Program-made: the position numbers and the translations under genes
The notes under the pieces: generated by a model
What the model was told of the DNA's origin: nothing
Seen by the model: the letters and a program-made list of their open reading frames with translations, nothing else
The model's database searches: none
Part shown: positions 31,600-44,454 of the stretch, piece after piece
Numbering within the stretch: position 1 is the stretch's first letter
Layout of the letters: every line of letters starts with the position of its first letter
Source: Hypericum androsaemum
Lineage: Eukaryota > Streptophyta > Magnoliopsida > Malpighiales > Hypericaceae
Direction: 5' to 3'
Assembly: GCA_963995505.1 (NCBI GenBank)
Contig: OZ023198.1
Span: 4,612,558 to 4,676,557 of the forward strand
Length of the DNA: 64,000 bases

Positions 31600-32740
31600 A
31601 CTACGGTCTTCGAATATTTTTAAGAATAAATAATATGAATCTGGATTAATCAATCTTAGATATTAGTTGGTCTAAAAAATATTTTATTATTATTAGAAAA
31701 AGTGTCGTAAAGATATGGAAATTTTGATACAAGGATAATATAATTATGATTTGGTACAGTGGAGTAGTTTTTTTTTGGGAGAGAAATCAATGAGTATGAT
31801 GTCGTGGAGTAGTTATAGTTAGGAGTGAAATCAATGAGTATGATGTCGTGGAGGTTACAGCATCACGACAAATTAACTCTTAGATCAACAAGTAAATGTG
31901 TTGTTCTAATTTAACTAATGAATTTTACCAAAAAATTAATTAATATATCTAGATTTTGATCTATTAAAAGTGTGTTGTTCTAACTTGAATTAAAATGTTA
32001 CAAAACTTGCATGATTATTATAAATTTTGTTTGTTTGAAACTACCTTATATGCAAACATATGTTAAAGTCACCTAATCAACGTTTAAGACGAGTAAAATA
32101 GCACATCAATTTTTTGGTCAACCTCTCTTTGGAACCTAAACTTACGGTTTACTCTAATATAGTATTTGTTATTTCCAAATGAAATAAAATAACCACACCA
32201 ATGGAATTGGAACTTTGGGAATTAATAAATTGGCTTAAACAAAACGAGATTTGTATAGGACTAAGAGACTTTTTATTGATCCCAAGTCTTTGTTAACATT
32301 CCTAAAAAAAAAAGTAGTTGTTAACAAATGCAAGTCATGCCGACGAAGGGACATAATATTTGCAGAATTGACCTGAGGGGTCAACGTATGGATTTAAGCT
32401 TATATAGAATACTTTGTCACAAATGTCTTATGATGTTCGAAATTAGATTTGTCGGATTTTTTCCAGTTGTTGGAGTTGGTGGCGACTTGAGGAGCGGAAA
32501 ATGCCTCGAATATATCTTTGTAGACTTTTGCATGGATTGTGATGTGTGACGTCGTCGAGGTGATTCTTAGAGATGGCGTCACATTTTTCTTCGTGTTGAT
32601 TCCTAGAGATAGCTTCATTTATTGGTCGAAAACCAAATAAATGCTGAATTGATTATTCAAATTTGAGTTAAGTTATATAAAAAACTGATGGTATTTTTTT
32701 TAAAATCTAACAATATCTGAAGTAGAACATTTCATCGCTA

Positions 32741-32779
<39 letters not shown>

Positions 32780-33460
32780 TAAATTTCTCTTAAATTGCTA
32801 AATATTTTTTTGCAAAAAACTTTTTATGGAGTTAAATCAAACATTTGGTAAATAAATTTAGCGACCATTCAAAAATTAAGTGGGACGCTTTCCCTTCAAA
32901 ACTGTCACGTAATTTTAAATTTATACGGCATTAATAAATATATCTTTAATTACAAAACCAACTGGGAATAATAATATCTATAGTAATAACTATTACTTTT
33001 TCAAAAAATATTAGTGCTAAATCTCGGTCTCAATTTGTGCATAAAATAATATTTTTGAATAAATAAATATATTTTTACACATTTTATGAATTCGAAACAT
33101 ATTTTTTAGTGCTAAAATTGTCTTTTAAATAAAGTTTACATCATCATTCATAATCTCAATTGTTTTCAAATAATCCTTGTGATCGTCGTCTTGTTATTAG
33201 AACATATCTCAATCGAGCGTAGCATTTAAATAATCATATGAGACAAGATTTTATGTAACTTGAATATAGACAAAATATTTTTTTAGTATTTATTTATTTA
33301 TTATTTAAAAGCATAATTTTCATATTTTTGGAGAAAAAACGTAAATTTTTATTATATAATAACCTCTATAAAGTGATATTATATAATAATCTCTCTAAAA
33401 ATATAATAACCGTATAAAAACGTAAATTTATAGGCCCCTACCAACCATTTTACTCACTCC
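31600..33460. other. module 4 spacer
   Basis: AT-rich with the usual module blocks, (TA)n at 32745-32772, and no recognisable gene. Serves here as the uninterrupted reference for the insertions in module 1. Confidence 0.7.
32745..32772. repeat. (TA)n microsatellite
   Basis: About 14 TA units at the same relative place as 29825-29854. Confidence 0.9.
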
Positions 33461-33466
33461 ACTACT

Positions 33467-33722
33467 AATTGCATAACATCTCTCTTTAGCAATAGTAGTT
33501 TCTCTCTCTTTCTCTCTCAGGAAAGTTTCGAGTATCCAACGGTTCGCCGAAACATCGAGAATCGTTGTGCTACGATCTTGGAAGTAATTAGTTGTTGTAT
33601 CTTGGGGACGATTGCCTTAGCCCGTAAGTACTGAATACAGAATAATCTCATCTTACAGAGAAAGAGTAAAATTCTTACCTCGACTTAATACTAATCAAGT
33701 ATACCACCTCCTACAAACAACA
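33467..33722 (+). repeat. partial LTR, relative of 20921-21621
   Basis: Matches the last 255 bp or so of the LTR at 20921-21621 (AACGGTTCGCCGAA, TTGTGCTACGATCTTGGAAG, GGGACGATTGCC) and ends in ACAACA. The 5' part with the TATA box is missing. Confidence 0.8.
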
Positions 33723-35000
33723 TTTCTCCCTTTGGCAGTTGGTGGCTGCTTGAAGAGCGGAAAATGCCTCGAATATATCTTTGTTGACTTTTTCATGGAT
33801 TCTGGTGTGTGACGTCGTCAAGGTGATTCCTAGAGATTAACCATCAAAAAAGGTAATTCCTAGAGATGGCGTCACATGTTTATTCGTTTTGATTTCTAGA
33901 GACAGCTTCATTTACTGCTCAAAAAATGAATAAATGTTGAATTGATTAATTTGATTTGAGTTATGTTATATAAAAAAATCTAAAGTAGAATATTTCTGTT
34001 TTCATCGCTAATTGATATATATAACCGATAACAAGTTAAATTTTTCTTAAATTGCTAAATATTTTTTTTTGCAAAAAAACTTTTTGTGGAGTTAAATCAA
34101 ACATTTGGTAAATACATTTAGTGACCATTCAAAAATAAGTGGGACACTTTCCCTTAAAAAATGTCACGTAATTTTAAATTTGTACCACATTAATATTTTT
34201 TTTGAGGATACATTAATAAATATATCTTTATTTACAAAAAAAAAACTGGGAATAATAAATTAGCAGCCTGGGAATAAATACTCTTTACTTGGGCTGGATT
34301 TTTATATACACCGTATAGATAGCCATTGGGCCCTTTTTACATTTATTTTTGGTGAAAAGGGCTTTTTTACATTGATCAAACGAATTAAGTCCTGACCAAA
34401 AGATATTTATGATTGTGTAATGTTTTTTTGGTGATAATGTTAGGGTTAAGTGATTATGAAAAATAAAAAAATAAAGAAAAAATCAAAGAGTTTTAAGAAA
34501 TTCAAGAATTGTTCGAAATAATGGAGAGTTTAAAAGTTAAAAAAAATTCAAATTAGTATTAATATTTGATAATATCTAAATAGAACCACATAAACAATTT
34601 GAAGGTTTCCAAGCCACAAGATCCCTATTTGATTACCCTACAAAACGCACAGTACCTTTATGAACTTTACCCGATTTTTTATGACCCTTTTTGACATTTT
34701 AAGGTGGGAATTAAGGGTTTAATCTTAACGGGTGTTTCCTAAATTGCACGAATATGCTCATATTTCTGTTACCGTTTTAAAAATTTTCCTCAGGATACTT
34801 CTTTTATAAGTTCTAGTATCCATAGCTAAATATTATCGGACCTATTCAGGTCGATTACGTCTCTTTTTTCTCGGGATATTGTAGCTAATTTAGGTTGATT
34901 GGCCTCCAAGGAAACGTCTTTTCTGTTATTTCCTATACTGGGTTTTAGGCTTTTAGCGAGGTTTAAGGACTTGGAAACCGGAAGGAGTTTCTTTTATATA
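33723..35000. other. second spacer set of module 4, CRF leader at 34935-35000
   Basis: Repeats the spacer blocks GGAAAATGCCTCGAATATAT, GGGACACTTTCCC and AATAATAAATTAGCAG a second time in module 4, then the shared leader (GGGTTTTAGGCTTTTAGCGAG). No gene. Confidence 0.65.
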
Positions 35001-35032
35001 AGAACTGTGAAGAGAATTCTGATCAAGTCCTA

Positions 35033-35830
35033 ATGGGTAGGGATGATTTTGATCAAGTCATGAGCTACGTCAATGAGAAAGCCAGGAACTTGAAATTGCG
35101 AGACGAGTCCTCTCCAATGAGGAAGGTTAGGATCATGTACCGTGATCCTGACGCTACTGAGTCTTCGAGCGATGAGGACGATCAGAGGGTTATTGACAGG
35201 GGGAGGAGGAGGAGAGGGATAATGTATGGACCGAGTGGGAAGATCGCGAAACCGTTGATAATTCGAAACTGCAGAGGAGGCGGCCGCGGGTTGCAGGATC
35301 AGAAGCTCGAGTTTGATCGGATGACAATGCTGGACAAGGCCGACGAGGTACTTATCAAGAACGAATCCCTCCACGTGCAGCCTGATTTATCCGATGACCC
35401 GTTTTCGAACTTGTCCTCTTCTTCTGTGCTTGATCCATCCTCTGTTGGAAGTCAATTGAAAAGAATCAGCTTGGATGGTGCATTGCAAGGAATGAGCAAT
35501 GTGGATAAGGGAGAGATGGATTATGATCCGGGTCATACGGTCGAAGATGATGATCTTGAAGAGGAAGATGAAGGGCTATTGGTGTCTGGTCTATTGGAGG
35601 AGCCAGCTCTGTCTCCTTCAGCCCTCAAGGAGATGCAAGTTGGTGATGGTTATTTCTCCAAGTACAGGTTATCTTATGATCATGGACAGTCTTTTGGATC
35701 AAGTGACAATGGTTGTTTGATTGATTTCCCAATTAATTTCTCTGCTGATTTGGCTCCTTCCAGTCCAGAGATTCTCAAGTTCACCGAGGAGACTTTGAAT
35801 TTTGAAGCAATCATGAAATTTTGCAGATAG
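35033..35830 (+). CDS. CRF-like AP2/ERF family protein lacking its AP2 core
   Basis: 265 residues. Residues 30-50 (RKVRIMYRDPDATESSSDED) are the CRF-type motif found before the AP2 domain of cytokinin response factor type ERFs. The AP2 domain that should follow GPSGKIAKP (residues 66-74) is missing: compared with the copy at 57806 about 110 bp are deleted, and the short remnant ([12 protein letters not shown]) is read in another frame before the original frame resumes at DQKLEF. The acidic C-terminus and the conserved end [17 protein letters not shown] are kept. If made, it could not bind DNA like an ERF. The ATG is shared with the stub at 27262. Confidence 0.7.
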   Translation: MGRDDFDQVMSYVNEKARNLKLRDESSPMRKVRIMYRDPDATESSSDEDDQRVIDRGRRRRGIMYGPSGKIAKPLIIRNCRGGGRGLQDQKLEFDRMTMLDKADEVLIKNESLHVQPDLSDDPFSNLSSSSVLDPSSVGSQLKRISLDGALQGMSNVDKGEMDYDPGHTVEDDDLEEEDEGLLVSGLLEEPALSPSALKEMQVGDGYFSKYRLSYDHGQSFGSSDNGCLIDFPINFSADLAPSSPEILKFTEETLNFEAIMKFCR

Positions 35831-36491
35831 GAGGGGGATTTCATTTTTGTTCAATTGGGAATTTAAGGATGTTTCCAAAAGGAAGGGATTTAATTGGTGG
35901 TGGAGAGTTTATGTACATGTTTACTGCTTTTCAATACTCCAAGATGTTGCTAGTTTTTGTATAGTTGACAATTTGACAAATTTTGACCAAATATTATGTG
36001 GTTCTTAATTTTTTAAAACGATTTCACTATTTTTTTCTTGGTAAATAAAATTTACTCATAATTTTATAGAATCAGTGATAGAGTTCGTAAGTTTTTTTAC
36101 TGCCAGTCCGAGTATACTTTAATATGCGAAGATACAAAGAATACATCTAAAGAGGTTCAGTTAAACTTTAAAAAGAATTACCCCCGCCAACTACGAGACA
36201 CTTTTTTTTCACCCAAAAAAGAGAACAATCTTTTAACAGCATTTCAAGAGTAATAAAGCTTCAATCTTTGCGAGTGTTTCTGACCTCTTAAATTGATAAA
36301 GATCCAATCTTTATGAGTGTTTTTTCGATATTTTAAAGTGACAATGATTAGTTCTTGATGGGTTTCTCAGAATATTGTTGCTAATTGGGGTTGATTGGCT
36401 TCCAAGAAACCGTATTGTCTGTGTGTGTTTTTCGGGTTTTAGCGAGGTTTAAGGTCTGTGAAGGAAGAACAATCAAGGAGCATTTTATCCG

Positions 36492-37172
36492 ATGAGGAAA
36501 CGTCGGATCACAGACATATACAACGATCTCGATGCTGCAGAGTCGTCGAAAGATGATGACGATGATGGAAAGATCAGAAACCAAGATGTTCAAGATCAGA
36601 AACCATGTTCTAATGGCAAGATTGATCATGTAAAGAAACCCGAAAGGCGGTCTTATGGTACGTCCAGCGTTTTGAGGCAGCCATGTGGGAAGTATTCTGC
36701 TGAGTTCATGGATCAATTCAAGAGGCGGAAGGTGCGGCTTGGCATGTTCGACACGAAAGAGGAGGCGGACTTGGCTTGCCGACGAAAGGAGCTCGAGGTT
36801 TTCGGGAGGACAATGCAGGCCGCGGCTAGCGAGGTGTTGACGCCCGACAATGCTGAAAAGGTGTTACTGAAGGACATTAAACCTGTGCAGTCTGTGGATG
36901 ACCCGTTCGAGCTCTTTTCGCCATCTTCCTCTGTTAAGAGTCAATTGAACAGAAAGAGCCATGTGGTTGATGGAGTGAAGGACCAGGCTGCAATTGTCTC
37001 ATCTGTTGAAGGTGCATTACAAGAAAATACCGACGCGGCCGAGGGAGTAGAAGATGATGATCTTGAAGAAAGGCTATTGGTATCTAGTCCATTGGAGGAG
37101 CCAGTGCAGTCTCCTTCAGCCCTTAAGTTGATGCAAGATGCTGATGAACTTGATCATGAGACTGACAAGTGA
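36492..37172 (+). CDS. divergent CRF-like AP2/ERF protein
   Basis: 226 residues. The N-terminus MRKRRITDIYNDLDAAESSK parallels the CRF motif. Residues 57-105 are a worn AP2 domain: GTSSVLRQPCGKYSAEF, then VRLGMFDTKEEADLACRRKE. Compared with the usual GVRxRPWGKxAAEIRD...VWLGTFDTAEEAA, the first strand is largely replaced and the conserved W residues are lost. The rest is acidic (DDDLEERLLVSSPLEEP) and resembles the C-terminal half of the copy at 35033. Starts 660 bp after that gene on the same strand, with its own leader (36430-36470). DNA binding is doubtful. Confidence 0.65.
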   Translation: MRKRRITDIYNDLDAAESSKDDDDDGKIRNQDVQDQKPCSNGKIDHVKKPERRSYGTSSVLRQPCGKYSAEFMDQFKRRKVRLGMFDTKEEADLACRRKELEVFGRTMQAAASEVLTPDNAEKVLLKDIKPVQSVDDPFELFSPSSSVKSQLNRKSHVVDGVKDQAAIVSSVEGALQENTDAAEGVEDDDLEERLLVSSPLEEPVQSPSALKLMQDADELDHETDK

Positions 37173-39862
37173 AACTCTGAACTGGAAAGAAACTCATGAA
37201 GTTTTGCAGATAGGCATCGAAGATGTTACTAACAGTTAGAGCTTTAACTAGTGGTAGAGATTTCTGGAGTTGATGTTCATGTTACTAGTTCTGCAGCAAT
37301 CCAAGATGTTGCAGCTTTGTGTATAGTTTAACAATTCTGTAAACATAATGATAAGAAACTGCATTTGCAATAATTCAAGATTATGTCTTTCTCAGATTAG
37401 TCGACCAAGTGAAGGCTCGGATATCATATAATTTTTTTTTAAAAGATTTTGTTTTTCCTTCTCTTTTCTGTACCCTTTCAGTAGCTAAAGACTGATGCTT
37501 TCTTCCTTGGTACAAATGTTAATTTAAGGCATCGTGATTGGTGTAGGCTTACTTGCATTGCACTACTCTTGAAACTAGTAATATGGTAATTTTAAGGATT
37601 GATTTCAAAACAAGCTGCGATAGACAAATGGGATGAAAGCTTGAATTTTTTTATCTTGTACTAATGAGAGTTGGTCCAAATATTAAGTGCTTTAAATTCT
37701 CTTAAGAAAGTCTTGATTCAAATCTCATAAATGTAAAAGATATCATTGAGAAATTCATCCCTTAAATATGGTCCGAAAATGCTCGACTCTACGTATCGAT
37801 ATTCATAGTTTTTCTGAGAGCAAATATCGATACTCGTAGTTGACTACAAGTTTCTACCCTGAAAACAAGTTTTCCGGTAGAAAATTCAAGGAGAGGTACG
37901 CTGGGCCAATGAGAATAATAGCCCTTCTGGGCTTCCTGCTTCGAGAGCCCATCAGGCCCAAAAGGTAAACAACAAAGAAATCCACATGGCCCATAGACAA
38001 TTCATGCTCTTGGAGAGTGCCCTGATACTAGTTCCAAAAGAAAAAAAAAAGTCGTCGCAAAATTTACATTCCAGTCCAACTTTATTTTTGAAGATAATTC
38101 TGTCTTTTGTTTCTTGATTATCTATTATGATCAGAATTTTCAACTAAATAAAAATATGAAATTGAAAAATTATTGTCAATAAAAAATAAATAAAACCACA
38201 AAATATTTAGTTAAAAAATCAAACTTTATGCAGTATTAACGTAATTTTTATGATATTATATATATAAAACAATGCAAAAGAAGCAAACTACATGGAAGCC
38301 AACGCACGAAAAAGAAAAAGTGACAGGCTGGATCTCGTCAAGTCCACCTCGTAACTTTGACTTGTAAATGGCAATGCTTTTGGAACTTGCCATTCAATAT
38401 TATCTGAATTCTCGAGTTTGAATTTAAAAAATATATAACTATGTTAACATTTTCAAATTCTAGATTGCAAATTAAACTGAAATACTTCCGTCCATCTAAG
38501 CGATTTGTGATCCTTATCTTAAAATTTTAGACTGAATACATAAATTGTAACATAGCATATCTCTCATTTAATGTCATACAAGATTGAGTGTTCAAATTTT
38601 ATGTCGTCATGTAAATCATACAAAATTCAGACAATGATCTAATTGAGCTCCCCGTACTCTAGGGCGTGTGTCAGATTTTAATCCGACATGAATATAATTT
38701 GAATTAGATACGTAGATTTTAACATTTTTTGGTTAGTTATAATTAAACCAATTTATGATGACACAATGTTTTTACAAGTAATGTAACCAACTGTCATTGG
38801 TTTGAGCAGTTCCTGACGCGTTGCCATGTGGGAATAAGAACAACAGAGTACGGCGAAGATCTAAAGAGATACCAAGCAAGATCCATCAGACAAGGAGTTT
38901 TAGTTAGGCATAAGAAAACAATTTGGTCGCGTCCAAATCTCTTTGAAAATATAACAGTTTTCGGTAGATCAATTCCAACATGAAATATTGTTCTCATCAT
39001 ATGATGGCTTTGTATAAAGGACAACATATATATACTTATAAAAAAAAGGACAACAGATATATACCAATATCACGAGTATCTGTATCTAGCCAAAAAAAAA
39101 ACCGTTAAAGTCCACATTATTTCGTGTTTCTTGATGTATCATTATCTTGTGATTCTAAATTCTCTAGTTACTTGGACATAAATTTTATTTGGCTCACAAC
39201 CAAGTGAGATGCGCTAAAAACAATTACTTGAGCTAGCGTGTCATGTCATATCGTTGATTTTATTCGTGTATCATATTGTTGACCTCGATATGGATACCAT
39301 TGATCTTCTCTCTTAAATTAGCAAAAAGACATGATACACTAAAAAATTAGCGATGCCACACAGGGACTAAATTTTTCCCTTAAAAAAAACATAGGGACTA
39401 AGTTGATCACAATTCTCTTATTGACATGAAACCTCGTTGAGTCTTCTGGATTGTAAGCTCCTCTCGAGACTACAAACAATAAAATGAGTTTGCATGGATA
39501 GTAGTATTATTATTTACGAGAAAAATTTATACGGCTGACTCGATCTAGTAAAGATTTTCTGCACCGAGTCTTGACTGATTCTTTTTTTAAAACAAACGAA
39601 GGAAGCCAAATTACCCACGCGAAAGAGACTAAGTTACCAATGAACAAAACTATAATGCAAGTTGGTGCTTCTCCGAGTGTTAAATACGTACGTCAACCGA
39701 TAAAGTTTAAATAAAAGATATTAAATTCAAGCTATTAAAAATGCTCATATTTACAAGGCATTTTCAGTTCGAACTTATATTAATTGGATTAGTGATTGTT
39801 CAAATAACGCCCTATCTTTTATTGTGTTTTTTAAAGGGAAATTGGGAAAATATTCTTGGGTA
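37173..39862. other. 3' tail of duplicated block, then AT-rich spacer
   Basis: 37173-39155 matches 60214-62528. A small frame on the minus strand is kept in both copies (38794-39027 and 62170-62418, about 80 residues, ending QRVRNCSNQ) without family likeness. 39156-39862 shows nothing. Confidence 0.6.
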
Positions 39863-40205
39863 TGTTCCAATCCCACGGAACTTGGAAATGGGACCCTATA
39901 AAAAGGCGTGCCTCTCAAGGTACATAAACCATTTAAATTCCAAGTTGAGGAGAGAAGTGGATAGAAATGAAAGTGATGAGCAAAAAGTAGGAGGAGCTCC
40001 TTCAGTCCAATATTGAAGGGCTGAGAAGTGGTTAAGAGCTGCCATTTCATGCATCTAGGCTGTGCTTAACATTTTAATCTCAGAGAGATCAGTTCAAGGT
40101 GCTGTCATTTGATGATGGACTTGACCAAGTGCATGACGTGGGAGCAACTCTTTCCGCTTACTTCGTTCACCCATTGGGCTGAAGGGAGCTCCTATGACTT
40201 TTACA
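39863..40205 (+). repeat. LTR-like sequence with adjoining primer-site-like motif
   Basis: Starts TGTTCCAATCCCACGG, has a TATA-like CCTATAAAAAGGCG at 39895 and ends GACTTTTACA. Eight bases later TGGTACCAGAGC (40213-40224) resembles the tRNA-Met primer site with one change. A second LTR was not found, so this may be a truncated TRIM or LTR element. Confidence 0.35.
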
Positions 40206-40229
40206 TTTAATTTGGTACCAGAGCGAATT

Positions 40230-42039
40230 GATTATGGGGGAGGAGAAGCAATGAAAAGCCTCCTCGATTATCTCCAACATCTTCCAGCCATCTGCTTCTG
40301 ATCTTGTTCTTTTTGAATGGTTAAACTGACATTGATTTGCACTTTTTATGTTCTTCTTTGACAGGTACTTGATGATCCGGATGCCGAGGACCCACTCTGT
40401 TGGTGAATTCCTTACTACAAGAAATGACTTGAAGACCATGGTGCTTAATTATTTTTTTGTCACCTGATGATGTATATATACAAGTTGTGTTCAACTTTTG
40501 AAACATTGCAAAAAAATTTCTAACAAATATTTAGTACTATTATATTACAAAAATTCGAACTCGAAACCTCTTGATTAAACTAGAATAACTCACTTAACAT
40601 TTGTAACTATTTATTACAAGATTTCTTTGTTTGACAATAATACTTTTAAGTGGAGATTATTAAAGGCTTGATAAGCAACAAAGAGAGCAATATATGGAAT
40701 ACACATTGCAACACCTTATGAGAATTCTAAAACCAAAATTGAGCTCGAGTTCTCAAATGTGTTCCGACTATCCCTTCAATTATAACTCCATTTCGTCCAA
40801 AATTAATTTACGAAACTAATTTTAAAAAAATAATGCGAAAAATAAGAAACTTGAGAGTGAAGTTAAAGGAAAACTGATAATAGTATCAATTTTGATAGAC
40901 GAATGTCACCGGTCACTAGAGACGGTAGGAAAACGTAAGATCCATCCCATAGACACTATAATGTCTTTTTTTTGGAACCACCAACTATATGATTTCCTAA
41001 TCCAGATAAGATTCAAATTATGTAAGACCGCAAAGAGTAGTAGCGCTAACATAATTCTTCCTACCAAATTTTTAAAGCGGCTGAATTTTCAGACCTCAAA
41101 ACCCGACACTTTCAATTAAATTAGAACGATCTTGTATCCGTTTTTGGATTAGCCATAGCGAGACTACAGATTGTAAACCATCCCATTATTCACCGTCAAT
41201 CATCTGGCAAGACAAAGGGGAATCCAACCATACCGAGCACTTCCGAGATAATTGCTGGAACGAATCGACCTTAATAAAAATAAAGAACAAGCAAATATCC
41301 TATGTCTTTAACACCAAAGAGGGGCAGATCCCAGAAGAAATTAACACAAACTTGTTCCTATTGAACCCTCCAAAAAAAGCCATTGCCAAATTAATTATTC
41401 GTTTGAATTAAACAAAGACATTCTGGACCACCAACAAACACAAGCACGAAGGTTACAATTATGAGCATCCTTAGAGCAATCAGTTACATAAATAACTTCA
41501 TTGGAGGCACGCAGTTTACAAGCTACTCGTTCGGCTTCATGCTTGCGTAATGGTACAGCCACCTGCAGGAAAGTAACAGCAATATTATTTTCTCCGGATA
41601 CTAATCTTCCTAGATTGTCAGTATTACTTTATTATGTAGATAGAAGACCATCAAAGAAGATTGATTTAAAAATCTGCAATTATTCAGAAGATTTGCAAGT
41701 GTATGAAGTCATCTCGAGTCCCACGAGGCTACATCAACCTTAACTAACAATAGTGACAAAGCAGACAATAAGAATGTGAGCCCAATAGATCTTTCGTGAA
41801 TAGAATGAGACTTGCACATTGAGACAAAACGGGCAAAACTAATCTATTTATTTTATTTGACGGAGGAAAAGGCATCATGAGATCTTGATGCTGCCCCTAG
41901 ACCGAATCTTGGAATCTTTACTCTATATTTTGTCTTTCTACTATTCTACTCAAGGTCATAGACTCCAAGACACTCTCACTCCTTGTCATCTGAGCCAAAC
42001 AAATACGGCGATGATTGATCTTATGGGTCCATATCACAT
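40230..42039. other. AT-rich spacer without recognisable gene
   Basis: No domain recognised in any frame. A plus-strand frame at 41501-41743 is not supported by any motif. Confidence 0.5.
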
Positions 42040-42357
42040 TGTAACGAATTAAGCTCAAGATTGATCAAGAATGGTAGAAGTTTGGGGAAAGAAGAGGTAG
42101 AGAGAGTATTAGAGAGAGAGAGAGAGAGAGAGAGAGACGGTTATTCCATTAAGGAATTGGATAAAATCATCCGAAATGAACTCTACAACTGCTACTCTTC
42201 TATTTATACATTTTTGCCCTTTAGGGACTCATTTGTAACGAACCCCAACTACATGTACTATTGTGAACTTTATCATCATCTCCTGCGCGCTTGTAAACCG
42301 TCTTTAACAAACTCTCTCTGCTCCAGAAACTACCAATTTTCCCTTCAATCCGTTACA
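42040..42357 (-). repeat. 3' LTR of the gypsy element
   Basis: 318 bp with perfect inverted ends TGTAACG...CGTTACA. On the minus strand it is preceded by the purine-rich GAAGGGAGAAGT and contains a TATAAATAGAAGAG box near 42212. A (GA)n tract of about 14 units lies at 42112-42138. Confidence 0.8.
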
Positions 42358-42414
42358 ACTTCTCCCTTCAAAATAACCTTGACCTCAAAGTTGTAATGGT
42401 TGAAAACTGGAAAA

Positions 42415-43715
42415 TCTAACTCGGATATCCGCCATATCTTCCCACGTAGCCTCTTCATCCGTTAAATTGCTCCAAGAGATGAGAACTTGGTGCACCACTT
42501 GCGATGCTCTCTTGATCTTTCTTTCAGCTAACACTTTTGATGGAAAACTTGCAATTCTCCACTCGCATCAAACACATGTAGAACTGGCATGGTCTCGACA
42601 TCAGGAGGTAATCCCTTATTCAATAATGAGATATGGAAGATAGGATGTATGCTACTCCTCTTGGCAAATTGAGTTTGTAAGCAACAGCTCCAATTTTTTG
42701 AATCACCTCAAATGGCCATAAAATTTTGCAGCCAACTTCAAGTTCTTTCTCACCGCAACAAAAGTCTGGCGATAAGGCTGTAGCTTCAAATAGAACCAAT
42801 CTCCTATCTCAAGTTCTCTTTCAGTCCTCCTCTTATCAACTTGCACCTTCATTCGTTGTTGTTCCTTTCCCGAATTCTCTGATATGGTCTTCAAAGTATG
42901 TGACCTCTCAGCTATAAACTCATAAACAGAAGCAATAATACTCTGCTCCATGTGAACACCATGTAGCTCTGCAGGCGTATATCCATATAGAGCCTCAAAT
43001 AGAGACATTTTGAGCGAGTGATGGTAGCTGGTATTATATTATTACTCAGCCAAACTGAACCACTGGTTCCATGTCTTAGGTTTGTCAAAACAGAAATATC
43101 ATAGATATGTTTCAACACATCTGTTTATTCTCTCTGTTTGCCCATCTGATTGGGGATGATAAGCTGTGTTGAGATTGATTGTAGTCCTTAACAGAGTGAA
43201 AAGTTCATGCCAGACTCTACTGGTAAAGATCTTGTCCCTATCATAAACCATGCTTCTTGGAACTCCATGTAACCTGCAGACTTTGTCCAATAAGAGTTTA
43301 GCCACTTGTAATGCAGAAAAAGGGTGAGATAGTGCTAAGAAATGCACATACTTTGTGAACCTGTCCACAACTACTAAGATAGTAGTCCTTCTCTTACTTT
43401 TTGGCAATTCCTCTATGAAATCCAACGATATTTCCAACCAAGCATTAGTAAGAATTGGCAGTGGTTGAAGCAAACCTGGAGTTGCCACGCTTTCATTCTT
43501 ACATTGCTTGCAAATCTCTGACTTGCCTACGACTTCCTGCACATCCTACTTCATCTTTGGCCAATAAAATAACCTTGTGATTCTTTGATAGCTTCCAGTG
43601 ATGCCTGAGTGGCCTCCCACTACAGATCTATGTAGTTCATCTGTCAACTGTTTCCGTAGATGACATGATTGTCCCACAAAGATCTTGCCCTTGAATCGCA
43701 CTACCCTAGTCTAAA
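42415..43715 (-). pseudogene. gypsy integrase with C-terminal chromodomain-like tail, broken
   Basis: From right to left: zinc-binding part (GGHSGITGSYQRITRLFYWP, then CKQCKNE), a stop between them, then the core in frame 43099-43542 with SLDFIEELPKS, YDRDKIFTS and HPQSDGQTERIN, which give the D, D and E of the catalytic triad. It continues after frame changes to SLFEALYGYTPAELH and, near 42420-42520, VHQVLISWSNLTDEEATWED, which resembles the chromodomain-like end of chromovirus integrases. Confidence 0.88.
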
Positions 43716-44446
43716 ATTTTAAAGGGTAATAACAAGCTATTGTTGTGACAGAAAATAAGGTACATATCAAAGTACTTGTTTAGGTGTTGGAGGTTGAAGT
43801 ATTACAAATATTTTTAATAGAGTCAACTTGTCGGACAAAGAGACAAGTGTATTGTCTTAAAAAACTAAGACATAAAAGGACAACTTCACCTATATGAACA
43901 TCGGGAGTGGTGCCGCTTCTAACAAAGTTTGGAGGTAGAACTTTGAAAATATTCATGAAACTAGGAAAAAAACAAGGCCATTAACGGTGCTAAGGTTCTC
44001 TGGGAACTCAACAAAGTGTTCGCAGCTTATGTGTGGAATTATTTCCGGTTTGGACATAAGAAATTGAAGTTTAAGCAACTAGCCACCATCAATTTTGTTC
44101 AAACTTTGAAATATTTTCACTAATAAAAAGTTCAAGTCGAAAGATACCTTTTAAATGCATAAGACTATGGGATTGGTGGACTATATTGTTAACCAAGTAG
44201 GAGATTATTGTGCCTTTTGATTATGAAATAGTAGCACTATAGCTTACTGTCACATTGGGGGGTTGAGAGTTATTGTGCTATTGCACGCAACTTTCAATTA
44301 AAGTGTCATTTGGTTGTGAAAGCAAATGATACAAAACTAGTTCAAATGCACGCAACTTTTAATTAGTTCAAATGCAGCCTTATTGTTTTATTGAAGGAGG
44401 ATCGAAACAAGACAACCTTCGGCCCCTCATGACTATTAGTTTTGGA
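43716..44446. other. AT-rich spacer
   Basis: Nothing recognisable. Confidence 0.5.
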
Positions 44447-44454
44447 GTCTCAAC

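Larger units (their letters stand above)
34300..39155 (+). repeat. segmental duplication, copy 1
   Basis: Corresponds in direct orientation to 57400-62528. Both hold a leader, one CRF-like gene, a second CRF-like gene and a long 3' tail with the same AT-rich sequence up to the block AGTCCACATTATTTCGTGTT. The stretch 35700-35980 is nearly identical to 58355-58640, so the copies are young or were homogenised. Confidence 0.85.
42040..43715 (-). mobile_element. Ty3/gypsy retrotransposon, 3' part
   Basis: Minus strand shows integrase, a chromodomain-like tail, a polypurine tract and a 3' LTR at the left. The element is cut at about 43715, so gag, protease, RT and RNase H are missing. Frames are broken in at least three places. 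Confidence 0.85.

Noticed and set aside
38794..39027. Gene shared by both duplicated blocks (also 62170-62418)
   Set aside because: The frame is kept in both copies only because the DNA is duplicated; no domain, and the opposite strand is equally open in part.
41501..41743. Possible RNase H-like fragment
   Set aside because: Only scattered acidic residues fit. No stretch matches the family well enough.
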